Source of the DNA: JABDQZ01 sp050049775
GTDB lineage: Bacteria > Pseudomonadota > Gammaproteobacteria > Chromatiales > Chromatiaceae
Direction of reading: 5' to 3'
Length of the DNA: 64,000 nt
Assembly: GCA_050049775.1 (NCBI GenBank)
Contig: JASFVP010000013.1
Span: forward strand, 1-64,000
The notes under the pieces are model-generated. The model saw nothing but the letters and a program-made list of their open reading frames with translations. It made no database searches and had not been told where the DNA came from. The stretch's first letter is position 1. The number at the start of each line of letters is the position of its first letter. Positions 1 through 7,830 of the stretch are shown in pieces. The translations under genes were made by a program, and so were the position numbers.

Positions 1-18
1 CCCTGGGCACCATATAGC

Positions 19-54
19 AAAAGGCTTACGACGTATGTCGGCAAGCCTTTTTTT
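19..54. terminator. Bidirectional intrinsic terminator
   Basis: A hairpin with nine-base arms (19-27 and 43-51) encloses a smaller CGAC/GTCG stem and is followed by a T run on the plus strand. The left arm begins with four A residues, so it also reads as stem plus T4 on the minus strand. It probably ends an unseen plus-strand gene to the left and the hemerythrin operon coming from the right. Confidence 0.8.
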
Positions 55-102
55 ATGTCTGAAACTTTGGGTGCGAAGGTGAAACGCAGGCAGATACCAG
101 TT

Positions 103-501
103 TCACTTTTTCAGGAAGAAAGCACGAAATTCGGGGATTTCTTCTTCCATGTGATGTATCCACATCTCATGCATCAGTTTGGTCAGCTCTTCCGGAAAGC
201 GGTGCTTGTCTTTCAGCGTCCGGGTGAACTGTTCGGCGGTACTTTCAATAAAGTCGAGGTGTTGGTCGCGATGATGATTGACGTCGGGAAATTGTCCCGC
301 GGCAAGAATTTTTTCTTCATCAGCAAAATGTTTTTCCGTAAACAGCATTAGTTTTTCAACGGTTTCTGTGAGCAGTTCCGGGTCGGTCTCGGTGTCCTGA
401 TGCTCGAGCAGAATGTTCAGTAGTTCGACAAAGCGTTGGTGCTGCTTGTCGATTGCGGCTGAACCGGTGTTGTATTTTTCTGACCAGATTATTTTTTCCA
501 T
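103..501 (-). CDS. Bacteriohemerythrin
   Basis: A 132-residue single-domain hemerythrin: a four-helix bundle with a non-heme di-iron centre that binds O2 in the cytoplasm. The ligand set is visible as H21, H58 and E62 (in HFADEE), H77, H81 and H117. The last ligand, normally an Asp five residues after the final His, is Ile122 here, with Glu residues at 119-121, so the site may be shifted by one or altered. The ATG lies 2 nt after the stop of the upstream histidine kinase gene and its AAGG motif overlaps that stop, which suggests translational coupling. O2 delivery or O2/NO sensing for the kinase is inferred from position only. Confidence 0.9.
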   Translation of the reverse strand: MEKIIWSEKYNTGSAAIDKQHQRFVELLNILLEHQDTETDPELLTETVEKLMLFTEKHFADEEKILAAGQFPDVNHHRDQHLDFIESTAEQFTRTLKDKHRFPEELTKLMHEMWIHHMEEEIPEFRAFFLKK

Positions 502-503
502 CC

Positions 504-2024
504 TTAGGTTACCTGTGCGAGTGTCTCCTGATATCTGGGAATGAGAAAGGTAAAGCTGGCGCCATGGTCCCTGTTGTTCGCCGCTATGATCTGGCCGCCG
601 TGTCCTTCAATGATTTCCTTGGAAATGGCCAGTCCTAGGCCGGTACCACCAGCCTTGGATCTAGTCTTGCTTGACTGGATGAAGGCATCAAACACCGATT
701 CCAGTTCACCCTTGGGCAGGCCGATGCCCTGATCAGCAATCGTGAACTTGAGAAAAGCATCCGACGTTGTGCTGAGAGAAAGCAATATTTTTTTGTGTTC
801 CGGAGTGAACTTGATGGCGTTGGCAAGCAGGTTGCGAATGACTTGCAGGATTTTTTCCCAGTCGAACACGCCGGTGATGTTGTCGCGGCTCGATCTCACG
901 GAGATTTGCAATTGTTTATCTTTCGCCAGGGTTGCCAGCTCGTTGACCACGGAATCAACGGCTTTGTTCAGGCTGTTATCCTTGAAGTCATACACACTTT
1001 TACCGGACTCGAGCTTGGAAAGGTCAAGCAGGTCATTGAGTAATAATGTCAGGCGGACCGCACTTTCATTGATGCGGGAAAAGTAGGAAAACAGTTTTTC
1101 CTGCGGTGCATTGTCAAATCGTTTCACGCCCATTTCCGAAAAACTGAAAATGGCGTGCATCGGTGTGCGCAGTTCATGCGACATATTGGCAAGAAACAGG
1201 CTTTTGCTTGCGTTGAGATGCTCCAGCCGGGTGGTGTAGGCGGTCAATTGCTTCTGTGCCTGGCTGAATTGTGAAAACAGGTAAACCAGCGCCACGATGT
1301 AGGCCAGCAGGCGCAGGATATGCCACCACCACCAGCCGGCGTCCCACAAAACCGAATATTCAAACAACAGCCCGGCAATGCCGAATAACAGGCAGTGATT
1401 CGAAAAAATGATGTAACGGGTGTAATCGCTGTGGTCGAGCCGATGCCTTGACCTGAAATATTGGTAAACAAAATAACCGGAGCCGACCAGAAAGCCGATG
1501 CCGCCAACAATGTTGGTGAATCTGGCGACCACGGTGAACTCGCCATCTTCGATCATGGCTGGCAGTATTTCTGGATACAGCATCGAAACCAGTCCAAGAG
1601 CCAGACAGCCGATGACCAGCACAGTCAAAGGCAACATGACTTGTTTTGAATGGTTTTTCCTTGGCAGCCAGATCAATGCAAAGATGACGCCGCCAACTAG
1701 TGTGGCGATACTATGTAGCCAGACAAAGGATGCGCCGGCATGCAACACGGCGTGGAAACCATCCAGGATGCCCATGCCGATCAAGGCCAGGGCAGCAATC
1801 ACAAATCGTGCGTCCAGGTGATCGTAATGCACCATGATGATCATCAGGGTCGCAACAGTAAAAGCACAGAATGCGCCGATGCTTTCCACCATGGAATGAA
1901 ACGGATAATGACTCCAGCGCCATTCCGGAAAGGTTGCTGACAGAAACAGGCCAAGCGCCATCGGTACGATGGTGCTGAACAGGAAACTGATGATGACGGG
2001 CTTGCTGTTATCGAGATTGATCAT
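504..2024 (-). CDS. Membrane sensor histidine kinase with MASE3-like N-terminus
   Basis: About 506 residues. The first ~250 residues hold seven or eight hydrophobic segments with a pattern (WSHYPFHSMVES, GILDGFHAVLHAG) resembling MASE3-type membrane sensor domains; the ligand is unknown. The kinase core follows: HisKA H-box with phospho-acceptor His about residue 283 (ANMSHELRTP), N-box (LLANAIKFTPEH), and G boxes DQGIGLP and GGTGLGLAISKE. No receiver domain is attached and no response regulator lies beside it. The start is taken at the ATG at 2024, just before the first membrane helix and with a weak CGGAA motif; an in-frame ATG at 2108 would add 28 residues but has no ribosome site. Upstream partner of the hemerythrin gene in an operon. 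Confidence 0.85.
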   Translation of the reverse strand: MINLDNSKPVIISFLFSTIVPMALGLFLSATFPEWRWSHYPFHSMVESIGAFCAFTVATLMIIMVHYDHLDARFVIAALALIGMGILDGFHAVLHAGASFVWLHSIATLVGGVIFALIWLPRKNHSKQVMLPLTVLVIGCLALGLVSMLYPEILPAMIEDGEFTVVARFTNIVGGIGFLVGSGYFVYQYFRSRHRLDHSDYTRYIIFSNHCLLFGIAGLLFEYSVLWDAGWWWWHILRLLAYIVALVYLFSQFSQAQKQLTAYTTRLEHLNASKSLFLANMSHELRTPMHAIFSFSEMGVKRFDNAPQEKLFSYFSRINESAVRLTLLLNDLLDLSKLESGKSVYDFKDNSLNKAVDSVVNELATLAKDKQLQISVRSSRDNITGVFDWEKILQVIRNLLANAIKFTPEHKKILLSLSTTSDAFLKFTIADQGIGLPKGELESVFDAFIQSSKTRSKAGGTGLGLAISKEIIEGHGGQIIAANNRDHGASFTFLIPRYQETLAQVT

Positions 2025-2393
2025 TTCCGTATGGGGTGGTAGCAGCGTCCTTAGAGTAATGTAGCAGATCAGGCCGGCCTGAAGGGTCAGTTGCCGGTCG
2101 TCTGTCATTAGTATTACGGCATGTGCGTGGGCAACTGTAAACGAATCTGTTGATATGACCTAAATTCCTGAAAAACCGTTTGAGTCGCCCTGCCATCTGG
2201 GAAAATCGGCGTTGCCGGCTGGAAACCTGTGTCCGGGATGGAGCCGAAAGCCGGGTTTTTCTGCTCTGAGGCAAAAAAAACCATATTTGTGCTACGATTT
2301 TAAGGCTTTTTAAAGGATGACCCAGCCATTTTCTCAACAAGGACGTTGAAGAAGTTTGTTATTCATTCAACCCTAAAACCCGTTGAGGACTGT
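2025..2393. other. Divergent intergenic region, 369 bases
   Basis: This stretch separates the minus-strand kinase-hemerythrin operon from the plus-strand diguanylate cyclase gene and must hold both promoters. It contains an A8 run near 2273 and a possible -10 (TACGAT near 2292), but no convincing -35. I see no RNA gene or coding frame with family similarity. Part of it may be coding if either neighbour uses its more distal start (ATG at 2108, or TTG at 2346). Confidence 0.5.
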
Positions 2394-3446
2394 ATGACAT
2401 CATTTGCAAACTGTTTGCAGTTTGACCTGACCTCCGACACCGTGACATGGAGTGATACGGCGATTGCTTTTTTGCAAAAGCATGACATCGTGGTTAATCC
2501 GGTTTGCTTTATTGTTGCTTATGAGTATGCACGGGGCAGGCGAGGAGAGCTCAGGTCACGAATCGACCAGTATCTTGATAGCGGCAAGCCGCTGAACGCA
2601 CACGTTTTACGCGATCTTTTTGAAGAGCTTTGCCTGAACCACGGCGAAGATCAGGCCGATGGCTATATTGCCGACTTGCAGCAATTGCTGTTCCAGGTAC
2701 TGGAGGGCGTATCCAGCGCCAGTCATGGGGCGGAAAATTATCACGAGATTTTGCAGCGGCAGGCGAGTGAGTTGCACACTAATCCCGATCTTGCCGATCT
2801 CAAGCGCATTGCCGCGAATTTGTTGGATGCCACCAGCAGGGCGATCGAGGATTCCGATACGCTAAGGGAGCATTTGCACAAAGCCGAAGAAAATGCCGCG
2901 CGTTTGCAACAGCAGGTCGAGCAATTGCAGGAAGAGGCTGCCCGCGATGCCCTGACCGGTTTGTATAACCGTAATGCGCTGAGCCGTAAACTCAATGAGC
3001 TGCTCGATGAGTCCGAGACGATCGGTTACCAGTTATCGGTGTTGATGATGGATATCGATCATTTCAAGCTGTTCAATGACCATTACGGTCATCCGATTGG
3101 TGATCAGGTGATCCGGCGCGTCAGTGACACCATGCTGAAAGTGGCGCGTGAGGATGATTTTGCCGCCCGTTATGGCGGTGAGGAATTCACCATTTTGTTG
3201 CCGAATACTTCGCTGGACGACGCAGTGGAAATTGCCGGTCGGGTCAATCGCGCGATTGCCGAGATTACCCTGATCAAACGCAACACCAAGGAGCGTCTGC
3301 CGAATGTGACCGTGTCGCTCGGCGCGGCCTGTTTCAGGCCCGGCGATACCGATGACAGCCTGCTGTCGCGCGCTGACCGCGCCCTGTATCTGGCCAAACA
3401 GACCGGCCGGAACCGCGTCATGACGGAAACCGAGTTGCTGCACTAG
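2394..3446 (+). CDS. Diguanylate cyclase (GGDEF), soluble
   Basis: About 350 residues, no membrane segment. It makes cyclic di-GMP from two GTP. The C-terminal GGDEF domain carries an intact GGEEF active site (about 261-265), and an RxxD allosteric I-site (REDD) five residues before it, so product inhibition is expected. The N-terminal ~120 residues resemble the helical region (NPVCFIVAYEYARG) seen in DgcP-type cyclases; a coiled coil (about 150-185) leads into the catalytic domain. The ATG at 2394 has a good GAGG ribosome site; an upstream in-frame TTG at 2346 does not. Divergent from the kinase-hemerythrin operon, and ends at a strong bidirectional terminator. Confidence 0.92.
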   Translation: MTSFANCLQFDLTSDTVTWSDTAIAFLQKHDIVVNPVCFIVAYEYARGRRGELRSRIDQYLDSGKPLNAHVLRDLFEELCLNHGEDQADGYIADLQQLLFQVLEGVSSASHGAENYHEILQRQASELHTNPDLADLKRIAANLLDATSRAIEDSDTLREHLHKAEENAARLQQQVEQLQEEAARDALTGLYNRNALSRKLNELLDESETIGYQLSVLMMDIDHFKLFNDHYGHPIGDQVIRRVSDTMLKVAREDDFAARYGGEEFTILLPNTSLDDAVEIAGRVNRAIAEITLIKRNTKERLPNVTVSLGAACFRPGDTDDSLLSRADRALYLAKQTGRNRVMTETELLH

Positions 3447-3479
3447 CCGAGTGCCGCGCTGCAAATGTTTCACGCATAA

Positions 3480-3510
3480 AAAAACCGGCCTGCTTTGCAG
3501 GCCGGTTTTT
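3480..3510. terminator. Strong bidirectional terminator
   Basis: Perfect 14-bp inverted repeat (3480-3493 and 3497-3510) with a TTT loop, A-rich on one side and T5 on the other. It serves the converging cyclase gene and the sulfur-globule-like gene. Confidence 0.95.
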
Positions 3511-3533
3511 CAAGAACTATCGCGAGACAGATC

Positions 3534-3917
3534 TTATTTTGCAGCTTCAGCTTGCGGTGCAACCGGAGCAACAGCCATCGGTGCAACCGGAGCTACCGGG
3601 TAACGGTAACCGTAAGGGGCATAGCCGTTGTAACCGTTGAAGCCGTTATAGCCATTGCCATAGTAAGCGTTGTTAGCAGCGCCGTCCCAACGGGTGTTGG
3701 TGTTGCCGCGCGCCTTGCCTTTACCAGAGAAGCTCATGCTGAAAGTGCCGTCGAAATCGCCAGCGGCATCGCCAGCTGCGTCGCCAGCACCGTTTCCGTA
3801 GCCGTAACCGTTGCCGTCGAAAGCGCCATTGTTGTAACCGTTGTTGTAACCGTTGCCCCACCAGGCAGAAGCTTGAGCAGAAGCCAGGATAGCAACCAGA
3901 GCGATGATTTTTTTCAT
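3534..3917 (-). CDS. Sulfur globule family-like secreted protein
   Basis: 127 residues. A clear signal peptide (MKKIIALVAILASAQASA) is followed by a low-complexity mature chain rich in Gly, Asn, Tyr and Ala: repeated NGYNNG and GYGYGNG, a GDAAGDAAGDFDGTFSMSFSGKG stretch (about 45-67), tyrosine-rich YGNGYNGFNGYNGY, and a Pro/Ala/Val tail. This order (Gly-Asp repeats, a Met/Ser/Phe segment, a basic GKGKARG patch, then Tyr/Gly repeats) matches envelope proteins of sulfur globules in purple and colourless sulfur bacteria such as the Allochromatium Sgp proteins. Family knowledge: these coat sulfur droplets stored during sulfide or thiosulfate oxidation. Good SD (GGGAG, 7 nt before ATG) and a sigma70-like promoter behind a group of dyads. 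The assignment rests on composition, so another structural glycine-rich protein is possible. Confidence 0.7.
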   Translation of the reverse strand: MKKIIALVAILASAQASAWWGNGYNNGYNNGAFDGNGYGYGNGAGDAAGDAAGDFDGTFSMSFSGKGKARGNTNTRWDGAANNAYYGNGYNGFNGYNGYAPYGYRYPVAPVAPMAVAPVAPQAEAAK

Positions 3918-3982
3918 GTGATGTCTCCCAAAAGTCGAAAAAGTAAAATTGGTAACGTTCAGTTCGTTTAACGTTGGCGACT

Positions 3983-4010
3983 AGTATATTAGAATTCACT
4001 AAATTAGCAA
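3983..4010 (-). promoter_or_regulatory. Promoter of the sulfur-globule-like gene
   Basis: On the minus strand TTGCTA (4010-4005), a 16-nt spacer and TATACT (3988-3983) form a reasonable sigma70 promoter, giving a leader of about 60 nt before the ATG at 3917. The -35 lies inside an inverted repeat. Confidence 0.6.
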
Positions 4011-4052
4011 GTACTAATTTAGATATTTCTAATATTTGGGGAATAATATTCC
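4001..4052. promoter_or_regulatory. Cluster of three dyads upstream of the sulfur-globule-like gene
   Basis: Three inverted repeats follow one another: AAATTAG-N6-CTAATTT (4001-4020), TTAGA-N4-TCTAA (4019-4032) and GGAATA-A-TATTCC (4040-4052). The first overlaps the predicted -35. They are candidate binding sites for one or two regulators; which regulators cannot be read from the sequence. Confidence 0.5.
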
Positions 4053-4088
4053 TTTAGGGCGAATAGATGATCGTCCGTCCATCTTCAT

Positions 4089-5210
4089 CTAATGGACTTT
4101 TTCTCGTGCTGTTTCACGGTTTTGCGGCTGGTATAGCATGGCGCGATTACGGCCGCTTTCCTTGGCGCGATACAGCGCGCTGTCGGCGGTTTGTAACAAT
4201 TCCTGGCCGAGTCCCTGCAGGTTGTCGTGTTGATGCGCCAGGATCTGGCTGGCGCCGATGGAGATCGTGATGTTGAGCAGCACGTCGGTGTCGGCACTGA
4301 CCGGTGCCGCCTGCACGGCGTGGCGAATGCGTTCGGCCAGCAACATGGCTTCCTCGCTGCCGGTCTGTGGCAGCAGCAGGGTGAATTCCTCGCCGCCGAA
4401 ACGCGTCGGTATGTCGCTGGCGCGCAACTGGTTCTTGATGCGTGTGGCGACTTCCTTGAGCACCTTGTCGCCACTGGCGTGGCCATGGGTATCGTTGACG
4501 CGCTTGAAAAAGTCGATGTCCAGGAACAGGCAGCTGAGCGGCTGTTGGTAACGCGCGGCGCGGGAAATCTCTTCATTGAGACGACGTTCCAGATAGGCGC
4601 GGTTGTAAAAGCCGGTCAGTGCGTCGGTCAGGCCCGACAGGATAATGCGCTCGCGATTGACGGCATTTTCCAGGCACACCGAGCCGATCGCGGTCAGACG
4701 CTGCAGAAAATCAGAAGAATGCTGCCGTGTAAAACGCCGCGGGTCCTTGCTGCCAAGCGCCAGGCAGCCGATCAGCGTGTCGCGCAGGTTCAGCGGCAGG
4801 ACCGCAATGCTGCGATTTTCCGGAATGCCGAACAGGCCGTTATGGCGTTCCTCGCGACACGGCCCCAGCCAGGGTGCGCAGCCCTTGCGCAAATGGCCGC
4901 GGATTTCATCCGCCCGGTCGACAAAATGGATTTCCGGGAAACATTCTTCCGGTGTGTTGTTGTGATTGAGCAGGTTGCGAATTTCCTGATCGCTGTCGAC
5001 CAGTAGCAGGCGAATCTCGTCGAGTGAAAACGACTGTCGCAGGCCTTCGGTCAGGTTGACCAGCAGTTCCGGCAGGCTGCCGCTGCTAAGCAGTGCGATT
5101 TCACGCTGCAGGAACTTATTCAGCAACGCTTCGTTGTTACTGGCTTCCTGGGTGATGTCCTTCAGCTTCTGACGCAGCAGCCGGTTTTCATGTTCCAGCT
5201 CATGATTCAT
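4089..5210 (-). CDS. Diguanylate cyclase with DUF484/GAF-like sensor domain
   Basis: 373 residues, soluble. Residues 1-25 are a coiled coil. Residues ~25-185 match the DUF484 pattern (NEALLNKFLQREIALLS, then a GAF-like fold). The GGDEF domain has GGEEF at 272-276 and an I-site RASD at 263-266, so it should be an active, feedback-inhibited cyclic di-GMP synthase. The SD AGGA sits 7 nt before the ATG. It lies directly upstream of the sulfur-globule-like gene on the same strand, but with its own 3' end and that gene's promoter between them. It is the second cyclase within 3 kb; the domain architecture differs from the first. Confidence 0.92.
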   Translation of the reverse strand: MNHELEHENRLLRQKLKDITQEASNNEALLNKFLQREIALLSSGSLPELLVNLTEGLRQSFSLDEIRLLLVDSDQEIRNLLNHNNTPEECFPEIHFVDRADEIRGHLRKGCAPWLGPCREERHNGLFGIPENRSIAVLPLNLRDTLIGCLALGSKDPRRFTRQHSSDFLQRLTAIGSVCLENAVNRERIILSGLTDALTGFYNRAYLERRLNEEISRAARYQQPLSCLFLDIDFFKRVNDTHGHASGDKVLKEVATRIKNQLRASDIPTRFGGEEFTLLLPQTGSEEAMLLAERIRHAVQAAPVSADTDVLLNITISIGASQILAHQHDNLQGLGQELLQTADSALYRAKESGRNRAMLYQPQNRETAREKVH

Positions 5211-5357
5211 CGCTTTATCCTGCCAGTCTGAATGGGTTGTTCTTCACGCATGTCTCTGACAGGAGTTTACAACATTGCCAGACTGGCCGGGTTCTCTGGT
5301 TCACACTTTGTCGATTGTCTAGTGCAACTGCCCTGGGCAACGATGTAGCCACTTTGA

Positions 5358-6371
5358 CTAGAAACCGCTTTCGGAACGCCATTTCTGGAAGCTCGGTTGG
5401 ATGTTGTAGGAGCCGGAAATGACATAGTTGAGCACGTTGCGCAGCCTGAAGAACCGCACCACGGAATCCAGTCGGATGATTTCCTTGCCGTTCTCGTCAA
5501 AGAACACCATTGAGGGCGCGTAGAAGATGTCGAGCTCTTCGGCCCATTTGCGCGCCGTGGTTTTTTCACCCTGCGGTGTGATGACCGGTGTGTCGCGGTG
5601 CATGTTCAATTGCACGCTTTCAAACTGGCTGAACAGTTTGGCGATGGCCATGTGCTTCAGCGGTTCGGTGTGTAATACATCGCAGGCATGACAGTCGCCC
5701 TGCTCGAAAAACACCACCAGCGGACGTTCGCCCGGGAAGCGGGTGCGGTCCAGGTTGTAAGGTGGCGGGCTGAAAAATTCCTCTTCCACCAGATCGTCTT
5801 TTTCGAAGCGCATGCTCTTGTCGCCACGCGCCAGATAAACGCGAAACTTCTCGCGCTTGTAATGGCCTTCGGCAACATATTGCAATGCGGCCATGAATTG
5901 GTAGGGTGGGTAATAGCCGCGCAGGCGCAGTACCAGATCGCCGTCGGCATTGTAAAACAGCAGCGATGGCGTGAAGTTGGTGCCCTCACGCAATGAGTAA
6001 TCGCGTTCGGTCAGTACATGGCCCTTGGTGTCGGTGACTTCCTGCACACCCCAGATATCAATCGGGATCAGGTCAAAATGTTCGCGGGTATAGTTTTCGA
6101 TTTCTTTCTGGCCGAAGTTGACGTCCATTAACATGCGGCAATAGGCGCAGCGTTTCTGGCCAAAATAGACGATGATGCCCTGTTTGCCGTTTTCGATGCT
6201 TTCGTTCAGGTCTTCCTGCAGGTCGAGAAAACTCTGTTTGAACCATTTCGGGTAAGTCAGTGGCTCGGCCAGTGGAAAGTCGTCGAAGTCGTGCGGATCA
6301 TCGGTGGCCGCGGCGCTGGCAGATAGCAGCAACAAGAATATAAACAGGATTGGCTGCAGCATCGGTCTCAT
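5358..6371 (-). CDS. Periplasmic tandem thioredoxin-fold protein (SoxW-like)
   Basis: 337 residues with a signal peptide (hydrophobic 7-22, cleavage near AAA-TDD). Two thioredoxin folds are visible: domain 1 with C75-A-Y-C78 and a cis-Pro (FTPSLLF, P135); domain 2 with C227-H-A-C230 and a second cis-Pro (YAPSMVFF). Both redox pairs are intact. Single-domain relatives include SoxW and DsbD-gamma type proteins; tandem forms are less common. It probably exchanges thiol/disulfide electrons in the periplasm. Its ATG overlaps the cysQ stop by 4 nt, so the two are co-translated. A role in sulfur-compound processing is inferred from this coupling and from the sulfur-globule-like gene nearby. Confidence 0.8.
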   Translation of the reverse strand: MRPMLQPILFIFLLLLSASAAATDDPHDFDDFPLAEPLTYPKWFKQSFLDLQEDLNESIENGKQGIIVYFGQKRCAYCRMLMDVNFGQKEIENYTREHFDLIPIDIWGVQEVTDTKGHVLTERDYSLREGTNFTPSLLFYNADGDLVLRLRGYYPPYQFMAALQYVAEGHYKREKFRVYLARGDKSMRFEKDDLVEEEFFSPPPYNLDRTRFPGERPLVVFFEQGDCHACDVLHTEPLKHMAIAKLFSQFESVQLNMHRDTPVITPQGEKTTARKWAEELDIFYAPSMVFFDENGKEIIRLDSVVRFFRLRNVLNYVISGSYNIQPSFQKWRSESGF

Positions 6372-7156
6372 TGCAGATAACCAGACCAGTCAACACTGTT
6401 GTCGCCAAACACCAGGAAGTGCGGATTCAGCAGCGAGTCCTTGGTGTTGTATTTCAGGGGTTGCAGGTCCAGTGTGGTGACCCGGCCGCCGGCGGCTTCA
6501 ACCACGGCCTGTGACGCGGCGGTATCCCACTCGGAAGTGGGCCCCAGGCGTGGATAGATATCGGCGCTGCCGTCCGCCACTAGGCAGAGCTTGAGCGAAC
6601 TGCCCATGCTGACGATGTCATGTTCACCGACGTTGTTGAGAAACTGTTGCAGGCTGTCGCCGGCATGCGAACGGCTGCCGGCCACCTGCAGGCGCTGGCG
6701 ACGTTGCTTGTGCACCTGAATGGCTTCGGCATTGCCGTGGGCGTTTTGCCGGAAAGCCCCTTGTGCGCGGCTGCCATAAAAGGTCAGTTGCTTGGCCGGC
6801 GCATAGACGACACCAAGGGTGGCGTCATGGTTTTCGATGAGGGCGATGTTCACCGTGAACTCGCCATTTTTTTTGACAAACTCGCGGGTGCCGTCGAGCG
6901 GGTCCACCAACCAGTAACGTTGCCATTGCGAGCGAGTGGCAAAAGGGATGGCGGCGGATTCTTCGGACAGCACGGGTATGTCCGGCGTGATTCTGGCCAG
7001 CTCGTCGCAGATCAGTCGGTGTGCGGCGAGATCGGCTTCGGTGAGCGGTGATTTGTCGTTTTTCTCATAGACCGAGAAGTCCGAATCATAGATGGCCATG
7101 ATGGCGTCGCCGGCCTGCTGCGCAATGTGGACAATCTTGTTGATATCGATATTCAT
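6368..7156 (-). CDS. cysQ: 3'(2'),5'-bisphosphate nucleotidase CysQ
   Basis: 262 residues, inositol monophosphatase-like fold. It dephosphorylates PAP (and PAPS), which arises during sulfate assimilation or sulfotransfer, to AMP. Metal-binding motifs are present: E66 in LSEES, DPLDGT at 85-90, and WDTAASQAVVEAAGG toward the C-terminus. Length is as in the family (E. coli 246). Cytoplasmic or membrane-associated. First gene of a two-gene operon with the tandem thioredoxin, which overlaps its stop codon. Confidence 0.95.
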   Translation of the reverse strand: MNIDINKIVHIAQQAGDAIMAIYDSDFSVYEKNDKSPLTEADLAAHRLICDELARITPDIPVLSEESAAIPFATRSQWQRYWLVDPLDGTREFVKKNGEFTVNIALIENHDATLGVVYAPAKQLTFYGSRAQGAFRQNAHGNAEAIQVHKQRRQRLQVAGSRSHAGDSLQQFLNNVGEHDIVSMGSSLKLCLVADGSADIYPRLGPTSEWDTAASQAVVEAAGGRVTTLDLQPLKYNTKDSLLNPHFLVFGDNSVDWSGYLQ

Positions 7157-7211
7157 TGATTCATTGTTATCTGTTGATTTAACAGAGTGTTATACAGACG
7201 GCATGGAATGT

Positions 7212-7763
7212 CTAGCAGTCCTGTTGCTTGACGATTTCCATGACGCGATAGAGCGCGGCAATGCTTCGGGCTTCGGTGAAATCCTCACGTTGCACAAGGT
7301 TTTTATGGTCATCCAGGTCCCAGCGTATTACTTGCAGGGGTTCGGGTTCGTCGCCATCCAGGCTGGACGGGTACAGCTCCTCGGCCAGCACGATGTGCGT
7401 GGTGTGACCGAGATAGCCCGGGGCGATGGTCATAGATTCGATGTGCGTGAGCTTGCCGGCGGCGTAACCGGTTTCTTCCTGCAGTTCGCGGTTGGCGGCT
7501 GTCAGCACGTCTTCGCCAGCATCGATTTTGCCTTTCGGGAAAGCCAGTTCGTAACGTTCGATGCCGGCGGCGTATTCTTCCACCAGCAGCACCTGTGGCC
7601 CCGGCAGCAGGCCAACCACCAGCACGGCGCCTTGCGGCGAGCCGACGATGCGTTCGTACTGCCGGGTGGCGCCATTGGAGAACTCCAGTTGCATGGCTTC
7701 GATACGAAAAATATTGGTATGCGCGACGATCTCTCTTTTCGTGACTTTCGGTTTTTGTTTCAT
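7212..7763 (-). CDS. nudE: ADP compounds hydrolase NudE
   Basis: 183 residues. A Nudix hydrolase that cleaves ADP-ribose, Ap3A, NADH and similar ADP compounds. The Nudix box is complete: GKIDAGE, seven residues, then REL-Q-EE-TGY. The start MKQKPKVTKREIV at 7763 fits NudE proteins; an open frame continues upstream to 7889 but would run across the divergent gene. It lies back to back with yrfG, 67 bases between starts, the pairing known from enterobacteria and pseudomonads. Confidence 0.93.
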   Translation of the reverse strand: MKQKPKVTKREIVAHTNIFRIEAMQLEFSNGATRQYERIVGSPQGAVLVVGLLPGPQVLLVEEYAAGIERYELAFPKGKIDAGEDVLTAANRELQEETGYAAGKLTHIESMTIAPGYLGHTTHIVLAEELYPSSLDGDEPEPLQVIRWDLDDHKNLVQREDFTEARSIAALYRVMEIVKQQDC

Positions 7764-7830
7764 GTAAATTAAACAGGCGTTCAGGCAATGAATGCAGACT
7801 GTATCAGACTCATCAGCCTGGGGAGAAATC

